Below, in pieces: positions 11,882 through 20,500 of a DNA stretch of 64,000 nucleotides (its first letter is position 1; each line of letters opens with the position of its first letter). A program made the position numbers and the translations under genes. The notes beneath the pieces are model-generated. The model was not told the DNA's origin, did not search any database, and was given only the letters and a program-made list of their open reading frames with translations. The stretch covers positions 17,255,838 to 17,319,837 of the forward strand of contig OU452231.1 of assembly GCA_911728455.2 (NCBI GenBank), in the 5' to 3' direction. The DNA comes from Marthasterias glacialis (taxonomy: Eukaryota > Echinodermata > Asteroidea > Forcipulatida > Asteriidae).

Positions 11882-11905
11882 TGCGCAGTACTGGACTGCG
11901 CATGC
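11882..11905 (+). promoter_or_regulatory. Candidate NRF-1-like GC-box pair
   Basis: TGCGCAGTACTGGACTGCGC followed by ATGC holds two TGCGCA half-sites, resembling the NRF-1 palindrome TGCGCATGCGCA. It lies about 1.25 kb upstream of the methyltransferase-like ORF, on its strand. A donor-like GAG/GTGAGG follows at 11997/11998 and an acceptor-like TTTTTTTAACAG ends at 13085. A promoter and 5' untranslated exon are therefore possible but unproven. Confidence 0.25.
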
Positions 11906-13133
11906 TGAGTATCGTATTCATCTTTACGGCTGCTGGGCCCCATTGTTGATCAGTCGTAGCTCGGAAGTTGTTGAGAGCTGGAATTGGATCCTGAGAGGTG
12001 AGGTGTTTTCCCCTCAATACCATAACCAGATCTATTTTACAACTGCAAGTTCACGCTGCAATACAAAGCATTCATATTGTGTCAAGGGCTTGATTCGCCC
12101 CCAGTCCTTCCTTTTCTTGTTGGTATTTTCCTCGACCGGGACCGTTAGCAATTATTGTTTTCAGGTTCAAAGGAACGTGTGCTTGCTGCTAGGTATTTAT
12201 GGTACTTCACATTACCAAGCATTTTTGCTACACTCATGCAGAGCGCAGCAACACCCGTACAATGTGCATGAGGTAGAGATGTGGCTGAAAGTTAGTGGAC
12301 TCAATGGCGCACAATTCTGCGGTAAGCCACTCAGGCGGGGGCCATGTCTAGCTGCATTCTGGGCCTTTCTGATGTATCTTTCAGCAAAAATAATTTGAAC
12401 GTTTGATGCATCAGCATTATCATAGTAATGCCTGTCTCCAGAGGATTGGAGGCAAAGTTTAATATGTTAGTGAATGGTTTTGTTTTGTTTTTAACAGAGC
12501 AGTAGGCCTACAAGTTCATTTGGCCTACAAGTTCATTTTAATTGACACTATTGAACTTAACAATGACAAATCGTAAGCGTGCACATTATTTGGAGATTGA
12601 TCACTGTATCACTCTTGTATGTTTGTTCACCCTATGCCTATTTTTTAATGGCTCAAATACTAAGGCAGTAGTTTTAACACCACCGGCAAAATCTGGGGGT
12701 GTTCCTTTGGGTCATCCCGGGCCTAAAAAGGGGGGGAGGGGACAATCCCCGACCCACCCGTCATAGATTTACGAGCCGTGCATGACTGGTATTGACAATA
12801 TACTTGTACATTGCATAAACAACTTGTTTATGCAACACAGTTGAGCTCAAGTATGCCAACACACGGTGATAGCTGCCACGTTACCGCGATAATATCATGA
12901 TGCTTGAAGACATTTTCAAAACTATTATGTTTCATAATGGCGACAGAAACTTTACAGTAAAATCCATCAACTTTGGCTAATCTTGCCCGACACCGTGCCT
13001 CCAGGTACGTGCAACCAACAATGTAATACAAATTTTATATTTGTTTATGAGTTTGTACCTTTTTCCCCCTTCCTTTTTTTAACAGTAAGTTTGAAACCAA
13101 CAGGGAGACCCAATTAATAGTCGAAGTTTCATC

Positions 13134-14177
13134 ATGGCAAGTAACTCAGAGCCAAGGGATCTGCATTTAGTTCGAGCTGTTGCGTTTTATAACCCGATGG
13201 CACCTCCTCTGGTACCCCAAGTTCTCATCGACGCATTTCCTCAATTCCTGGAAGAGACTCGGGTGTTTCACGGATGTGGGATGTTCGGTGTCTGCCGTCC
13301 AACTCCATGCCAGCACATAGCGCGAGCCCTGCCCAACCTTTCCATGGTGTACAAGAACTTAGGGAAGGCACTTTACATCCCGCAACCAGATTTTACGGAC
13401 CCGGCGTTCCAAGCTGCCTACGTGTTTCAGTACCTAGTGAAACACTGTCATCTGATCTACCAGATGCTGTGGAAGACTTTACCAATCAACATCGCCAGGG
13501 TCTGGCTCCAGAAGGGCGTAAATGTTTGCTCAATCGGAGGCGGTCCCGGTACCGATATCATCGGGGTCCTGGTGTTCCTGCGGTCCATGGGGTCGTACCT
13601 GGGGTGCCCGAAGAACACCGGGCGGGTCATGGGTTACGTTTTGGATAAGTTTGGCGCATGGGAGAGCGCCTGGTCGGCTCTTAGAAGCAACAACACCACC
13701 CTGAGAGAAAGTCAGATCTATTGCTCCTACATCGCTTGCGATCTCCTAGACGAGTTGCCCACAGCTGCCACGGAACAGGAAATCCGACAGGCCGACCTGG
13801 TCACCATGATAAAGTCATTGTCTGCATTTCAAACGTTCCTGAAGGACGGGCGCGACATCAGGCAGTGCGCCGTCACCAAGCTCCTCAAGCAGCTGAAGAG
13901 AGGTGCCCTCGTTCTCTTCATCGACAACAGGGACGACATGTACCGACGGTCCTCCTACACCGGATACATGAGCCAGAATAGGATTTTTCTCGAAGACATG
14001 GCCATGCCGGCAGGGTTACGAGTTCTGGGAGAGTGGCACGGTAAGACAACGACCCGGCTCCAGTGGGACGCTCACCGGTGCCTGAAGATGCAACTGGATC
14101 AGTTCCAGCTGGACAACTGGAATAGTCCGGGACTACGTACATGTGATATCAGTGCATTCCTTCTTCAAAAGCAATAA
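13134..14177 (+). CDS. Intronless SAM-dependent methyltransferase-like protein
   Basis: A 347-codon uninterrupted frame, far longer than any other ORF in the window and richer in G+C than its surroundings. I do not recognise a named gene. The fold signature is class I (Rossmann) methyltransferase. Motif I is VCSIGGGPGTD at residues 131-141 after a hydrophobic strand. A second acidic site follows in GYVLDKFGAWESAW (Asp171, the usual ribose-binding position). Then come ACDLLDEL (Asp203), ADLVTMIKSLS (220-230) and the strand RGALVLFIDNRDD (256-268). The N-terminal 120 residues are helical-looking with Cys/His-rich FHGCGMFGVCRPTPCQH (45-61). No signal peptide or membrane segment is evident. ATCATGG is a fair Kozak context. 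Substrate is unknown. The single exon suggests either a retrogene or an intronless family; neighbours give no clue. Confidence 0.85.
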   Translation: MASNSEPRDLHLVRAVAFYNPMAPPLVPQVLIDAFPQFLEETRVFHGCGMFGVCRPTPCQHIARALPNLSMVYKNLGKALYIPQPDFTDPAFQAAYVFQYLVKHCHLIYQMLWKTLPINIARVWLQKGVNVCSIGGGPGTDIIGVLVFLRSMGSYLGCPKNTGRVMGYVLDKFGAWESAWSALRSNNTTLRESQIYCSYIACDLLDELPTAATEQEIRQADLVTMIKSLSAFQTFLKDGRDIRQCAVTKLLKQLKRGALVLFIDNRDDMYRRSSYTGYMSQNRIFLEDMAMPAGLRVLGEWHGKTTTRLQWDAHRCLKMQLDQFQLDNWNSPGLRTCDISAFLLQKQ

Positions 14178-14760
14178 CTTGTATTCCTATCTTTTAAGGT
14201 CCGTGGCCAAATGACAATTGACAAAAGACAGCTAGGCCAAGCTGTGCCCTAAAATATATAAATTATTTGTCTGAAATAACGTGTTCCTGGTAAATTTGCA
14301 ATCAAATTCACGCAAGTTTCCCAAGATCATTCAAACTGTGGGGTTTCTTTTTAGCTATGATTGCATTTCGTTTCGTGCACTCATGATTTCGTTCTTCTCA
14401 TTCAGGTTTGTTTCAGACATTCTATTTGATTTATTTGACATTCAAAACTACAATTTCGCGTTTCTTTAGTTGCATTTCTATAATGTTGATGAAATGGAAT
14501 GGCAGCTTCGTGCTGTTGGCTTTTGCGAAATTGAACGATCTCTGCGACCTAATGAGTTTGAATCACCTTATTTGGCCAGTGAATGCTAAACTGTTGAGAC
14601 TGAATCACTCCGTTTGACTGATGAATGCTGATGCGGTACGAAGCATTCATTTTTGGGGTCAAATAATACCGTAAACTCCGAGTAAGCAATTCGACATCAG
14701 GGAAATGCCGTAACGGGACAAAAAAACCTCAACATCATAATATCAATGTCAAGTATATTA

Positions 14761-14919
14761 AATAATGAATGTTTATGAGTGCAATGGTAAGAATATTTTC
14801 ATGAGTTGAAAGAGGGAATGTTCCATTCAACGAGGTGAAGCCGAGTTGAATGGAACATTCCATCTTTCAACTCATGAAAATATTCTTACTATTGCACGAA
14901 TGAAAAACATTCATTATTT
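14761..14919. mobile_element. Palindromic element (hairpin)
   Basis: Near-perfect inverted arms of about 65-75 bp. AATAATGAATGTT, AAGAATATTTTCATGAGTTG and GGAATGTTCCATTCAAC are mirrored by GTTGAATGGAACATTCC, CAACTCATGAAAATATTCTT and AACATTCATTATT. Confidence 0.8.
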
Positions 14920-14922
14920 GTT

Positions 14923-15205
14923 TTACATAACATCCAAGTAGATCTTTGTCATGATTGGAGGATAACACTGTAAAGTATAATAAGCTGCAGCCATTTTTAA
15001 TCGAATAGTCACTTTTGTCAATGGAGGGCAGGCGAGCGTGCAATGGAACAAATCGGATGGAACGAAAAATGCACGGTGAATGGAACGAAAAATGCACGGT
15101 GAATGACGTAGCGTGCAATGGTACGTTTATTTGCTATCAAGTGACCAAACCATCCTCCAATCAAATGACAAGGATTTGCTTGGGTGTTATATAAAAAATG
15201 TTAGG
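14923..15205. mobile_element. Palindromic element with GATTGGAGGAT arms
   Basis: The left arm, ACATAACATCCAAGTAGATC then GTCATGATTGGAGGAT, pairs imperfectly with ATCCTCCAATCAAATGAC then TTGGGTGTTATAT at 15150-15195. An internal direct repeat, GAACGAAAAATGCACGGTGA, occurs twice near 15060-15105. Confidence 0.6.
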
Positions 15206-15400
15206 AAACATTATCTGTCGTTTGTGGACAATTTTGCGTCGGACGTCTGGAATGTTTTTTCACTCTTTCCGTTTTGGTGTAATTACTTATTTATGTAGGT
15301 GAGTCGAAATATTCAGGTAATAGAATATTTAAACATTTAAACAGGAATGACGAAGCTTCGCCTGAAATTATTATTATTTCGGAGATACATTATCCTTTAA

Positions 15401-16356
15401 TGCCCCAGCTCAACATTGGTAAACTGTCTGTAAATGCTTCCATTCTTTGCACACATCAAGACATTTGTAATAAAACCAACCTGTGAAAATGTCAGCTGAT
15501 TTCGTTGTTTCATTTGCGAGAAAACGGTAAAAATGCATTCAGCATTTTCGTACGCATTCATAATATCGTCAGCAATTTCACGAAGTGCCATAAAGTCCCC
15601 TGCAGCGAAAAATGTATGTTTGGAGAAAACCGCGTTTGAAGTTAAGCTTATTTTCAAATCACCGGTAGGTAGACTATTCGCGATTCAATCTTTAAAATTT
15701 TTTCATGTTAGGGAAGTAGAGATCCAAAATCAAACAAATCTAGTTTCAATTTTGTCCATAACGGGTTTAATTAATGAGTAATTATTTAATTAATGAGATT
15801 GTCTCTTCGTGAAAACGGTACAAAACGTGGTCTGTGTGCAGCGCGCCGTGTATAAACTTTTTAGCTGTTCGTGAAAACGCAAAAGCCGGAACACTCATGA
15901 TTGGCACTGTGCCAGCTGTATAATCTACACGGCCACAAACTGGTAAACAAGTTTTTGGCTCTTTGTGAAAACGCTATTCCGGGTTCTTGGGGTTTTTGCC
16001 CTTCATCATCTTAGCATAATTAAGAAACCAGATGATTTTGAGACCTACAATTTCGTAAATTGTTAGATAACGATCAACTAAATCGAAACCACAAAAAAAA
16101 TCAAAATGAGTTTTTCATCAATTTTGCAAGTTTTTGGCACTTCGTGAAATTGCTGACGATATAGGCAGAGTTTTCGTCTCACTGAGACGAAAACTAATTT
16201 TGGACTTTATTTAATTTATTATTTAAAAACGATAACACTTCAGGCAGAAATATTTCAAGGAAAGTTTTCTACCATTATTATCTTTAAACCATGAAAGGTA
16301 TATGTAAATCTGTGAACATTATATGTTTTTCTTCTTACCAAAGTTGAGCTGGGACT
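15401..16356. mobile_element. TTAA-flanked MITE (family A), copy 1, interrupted
   Basis: Family A ends are GCCCCAGCTCAACATTGG and its inverse. Here the left flank is TTAA (15397-15400) and the right flank TTAT. The body matches copies at 18891, 29149, 37651 and 54127 but is split by a second element at 15565-16160, which explains the 956-bp length against about 315-357 bp elsewhere. Confidence 0.85.
15565..16160. mobile_element. Nested element with 25-bp terminal inverted repeats
   Basis: It starts ATCGTCAGCAATTTCACGAA (then GTGCC) and ends with the exact inverse (16136-16160). The uninterrupted family A copies run straight through this point (GTACGCATTCCTATAGGCAG at 54279-54298). Inside, the word TTCGTGAAAACG or TTTGTGAAAACG recurs at about 15806, 15869 and 15963. 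It is non-coding, with a short AT-rich target duplication. Confidence 0.8.
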
Positions 16357-17050
16357 TTATGAATTTTAGATATAATTAATTGATACGTGTGTGAGATTGA
16401 AACAATAGATGCAATGAGGAAGACAATGTTGTACATTGAGGCTCCGTGATATATACATTTTTCCAAAACAGCAGAACTATAACATGTTTAGTTTGAAAGT
16501 CAAATAAGATTAGATTGAAACATAAACATACAGGTACATTGGATTAATTTGTAGAAAAATGACTAAAATCAAAACTGTTTTTAAGAAAAGTTATCCATTA
16601 TTGTAACAACAATTTGATACTGATTAAACCATGCAACGTCATTTTAACCAAGAATCATCGGTCAGAGACACCAACTGAGTTACAAAAGTTATATAAAAAA
16701 AAACAATCAGCTTAATAGCTGTGTAAACTAGTATTTTGTTTATCAAATTTCAAAATGTGAAACTGACAAACTGGATAAACTCTGCCAGTGTATATAGCCA
16801 CCATTATGATAATTGAAAAGTTTGGAAATCAGTTTGAAAGTTTGATAGTTTTTCGGTCATTCTCTCTGTCATTATTTTACGTCAATCTAAGCACAGTAGA
16901 TTCACCGTACGACGAAAAGTCAATATGAGGTAAACTAAGCTATCAGCCACCACTGGATGATAAGATATCTCGTTACAAAGTACAATGTCATTAATGTGGT
17001 TGAATTCTTGTGGGAAACTACAAAAATTATGCTGCCAAAAATCTTTTTTA

Positions 17051-17542
17051 TCAAAGGTGTGGGCCGACATTAAATTTCATCTTGTAGTGATCACCCATAC
17101 CACAGGTAATGACGTCACCGTCGGTCACTGGATGGATATTTGGGGGACTCCCCGTCAGGATCAGGTCCCCCTCGTCCAGGGTCATGTACCGGGTGATATG
17201 ACTGATCATTTCGGGTACCTTAAAGATCAAGTCACTCGTATGAGCGTCTTGCTTCATTTCCCCGTTCAGCTCCAGCCACATGCGAAGGTTATGCGGGTCC
17301 GGAATTTCTGATTTGTCAACAAACTTGCCTATCGGGAGAGCCGTATCAAACGCCTTGGCAATGGCCCACGGGTGACCAATCTTTTGGAGAGGTAGTAATA
17401 GGTCCACAGAAGTCATATCTAACGCTAGGGCGTAGCCTCCAACGTGGTCCATAGCGCTGGCTTGGGGGATCTTAAATCCCTTCTTTCCAATAACTATAGC
17501 CAGTTCAACCTCATAGTACAGCCCTTTGCAACCGGGTGGAGC
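17051..17542 (-). CDS. FAHD1: FAHD1-like coding exon 3 with stop
   Basis: Encodes APPGCKGLYYEVELAIVIGK through NVGPHL and stop TGA (17051-17053). Carries the metal ligands and most of the catalytic domain. The acceptor is CCCTCAG. It is open over 163 codons and clearly constrained. Confidence 0.94.
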   Translation of the reverse strand, partial: APPGCKGLYYEVELAIVIGKKGFKIPQASAMDHVGGYALALDMTSVDLLLPLQKIGHPWAIAKAFDTALPIGKFVDKSEIPDPHNLRMWLELNGEMKQDAHTSDLIFKVPEMISHITRYMTLDEGDLILTGSPPNIHPVTDGDVITCGMGDHYKMKFNVGPHL

Positions 17543-20500
17543 CTGAGGGAAAAACAGATTAATAGTAACTATTATAACACACCTCTCCCTGGTTCTTTAT
17601 CCTGATTGGCTGAAACATGGCCGCGTGGGGAAAACTAATATAGCCTAGTGCATGAAATCTGCACCATACGCACCGCACGCGCTTCATTTGGGGGAAATAG
17701 TTCACAAAGCGGGAAATAGTTTCAAAAACCCAAAAACTACTGACTGGTAAAGAGCGCCCTCTAGAAAACGACGGCGTCTGTGGATGAAGAAGAATCTCCG
17801 GCCAAAAAACCGCGATTTACTCTTCTAACCGACATTTTGGATTGAGGTGTGTTATAAAACACATATGGACAGGCATTATTCGGGAAATAGTGCACGTCTA
17901 TGTACCCCTCGGGCCTGTGAGTGACCAGGAGAGGGTCCTATCCCTCTCCTGGTCACTCACAGGCCCTCGGGTTGCATAGACGTGCACTATTTCCCTCATT
18001 GCCAGACCATATGTGTATAAAATAGCCAACCATTATGTTGCGAACATTAAGTTACGGAGCTTCCTCCGTATGTACAGCTTTCCATTGAGAAAGAGAGATT
18101 GGTTCACGTCGATTTGTTTCTGGGTAGTTGCCTCACAGACTAAAAGTATAGCCCTGCTGAGAATTCTAAATTTGTTTTGCAAACGACAATTTCATTAGCC
18201 TTTTTGAGGTATGGCGGACACTGAAAAAATTAGGAGTGCACTGTTTTTTGTATACAGAAAAATTTACCCAAAACTAGTCGGTGCCCTAGTAATGTGTCCA
18301 CCTATCTCAAAATGATGGACACTTTATACAAGCCATTTTGAGATGGTGGACACATTACCAGGAGACTATTTGGGTACATTTTTCTGTTGTACACCCAAAC
18401 CAAAAAGTGCACTCTATAGTGTCCGCCATACATCAAAAAGACTAATAATTGTAACCGTGCCCTTGAAAAACATAATCAAGCCACACTTTATTGAAAATTC
18501 TAGGTCCAATGTATTCTTCATTTAATGTATTTGTTTAGTTTGTTTATCTATTTTTTATTTTATTTTGGCCAAGTAATACTGATAGTAAACAGTAAACAAG
18601 AATACTGAGTAGACATTCCCGTTCAATGATTGCATAGCCGATGCTGACAATAACTGAACTCACCGTTCCAGGAACGGTTTCCATAATAACCTTTGTCAGT
18701 AACTGACAAAGGTTATTATACGGTAGGCCTACATGTAGCATACCATTATTCCAAATGACACGGGGTCACCCCTTTGCATCATTCACGGTTGTTTATGAAA
18801 GTGAAGCTATATTAGACTATGATTTGTCAATGTTGTATATGTTTAAACCTACTCGCTGCATGATTCAAAGAACATGTGTCATCTTATTAAGCCCCAGCTC
18901 AACATTGGTAAGAAAGAAATCACAAAAATTTCCACAGATTTAGATAGCCTATACCTTACATGGTATAAAGGTAATGATGGTAGAAAACTTTCCTTGAAAT
19001 ATTTCTGCCCGATGTGTTATCTTTTTTAGTAATGAATTAAACAAGATCCAAAATTAGTTTTCGTCTTATGTCAGACCAAAACTCTCCTATAAAGAATGCG
19101 TACAAAAATGCTGAATGGATTTTTATTGTTTTCTCGCAAATGAAAAAAACCGAAATGAGCTGAAATTTTCATTACATATATTTGTGTAAAGAATTGAAGC
19201 ATTTACAAACATTCTATCACTGTTGAGATGGGGCTTTAAGCCTCGTATTATATAATGTTTCATTCTTGGCACATAAAAAATAACGACTTGGCTGCCGCTC
19301 TTTCATCTACCACTCTAAAACTAAAGTTAGTCAAAACAGCCTTGATTAGTCAATAGACCATTTTTGACTAATTTTAGTCAAAATGTGGTCTTAATGACTA
19401 ATAACGCTGTGTTGACTAAGTTAATTTTTAGCTGCAACATTTGGTGCTCGATATGTGGCAGGTACCCCCCCCCCCTCCTATTGTGTCTTCATTGTGTTCT
19501 GGGAATCTCTGGAATTCTTTTGAGGATTTTAGGGGGGTGTTTCTGTACAAGAGGGGAAGAGTGTTAGAGAATGGAAACATTTGGGGACTCATTTTGCTTT
19601 CCGCTTTCCTGTGCGTTAATGCAAGGAATATAGAGGAATAGAGCTCTGGAAAAAGTATGTTGTCTATGTGACGTATTCGTGTATAACAAGCACACATTGC
19701 CTTCTGGAAACTAGAATATGAAATAATATAACAAAACAAGAAATGTTTGTATACCTCATTTGGCATTTGATTTAAAATAAAGTACTCATACTCGATTAAA
19801 AATGGATAAAATAAAGATCTACATTTTGCAGCATTATATCAACATAAAAACAAGTAATGTAAAGTTAAACTGTTTAAACATCCGATAAGGTGTTTAGATG
19901 TTTCCGCTTTCATTTATGGTTTTTTTGAAAAATGACTAAACAATGATGCCAAATTTATTCTCCACGAACATGAGCGGTGTACAAACTGTGCCTGCTTGAT
20001 ACGTGCAGGCAAGTAGATCGCCAGGCGTGTGTATGGTTACATTATAAATCAGTCAAAACTTACTCTTATCAAAGCCCCCTTGCCTTCTTCCAGATAGCAA
20101 CTTGTCGGTTTGAGAAACAGCAGAGGTTCCTTAGGTAGAGACATGTCCCATTCCTTGGCGAGCTGTCTGAAAATGAATTGAAAAACAAACCCGCTTAGGT
20201 CATGGGAGTGACTTGATTTGCACGTCTATTTTCAGTGGTCAAATATCACGCTTGCCTTATGCACTTGTCGTCACCGTTTTCACGAAGAAACACAATCGTC
20301 GGAGAATTGGCAAACCAATTACCAATAGTTCTTACAGGATTTGCTCTTACGTTTTTCCTGTGACTAGCAGAACCATACTATGGCAGGACCAGTTGGCTCG
20401 CCATTTCACAAGACCGCCAGCTCTGTCCACCAGTCCAGATTTCATAAGGGATGCTTTTCAACATCGTGAACTATAGGGCCGTTTACGAAACCACGGTTTG

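Larger units (their letters stand above)
14178..17050. other. Intergenic, transposon-rich
   Basis: No gene was found between the methyltransferase-like gene and the 3' end of the FAHD1-like gene. It holds two palindromic elements (14761-15205) and a TTAA-flanked MITE carrying another insertion (15401-16356). The rest is AT-rich, with nothing recognised. Confidence 0.6.

Noticed and set aside
11793..12398. 201-codon plus-strand open frame upstream of the methyltransferase-like gene
   Set aside because: No family signature, poor composition for coding, and splice-like and promoter-like words inside it. Most likely chance.
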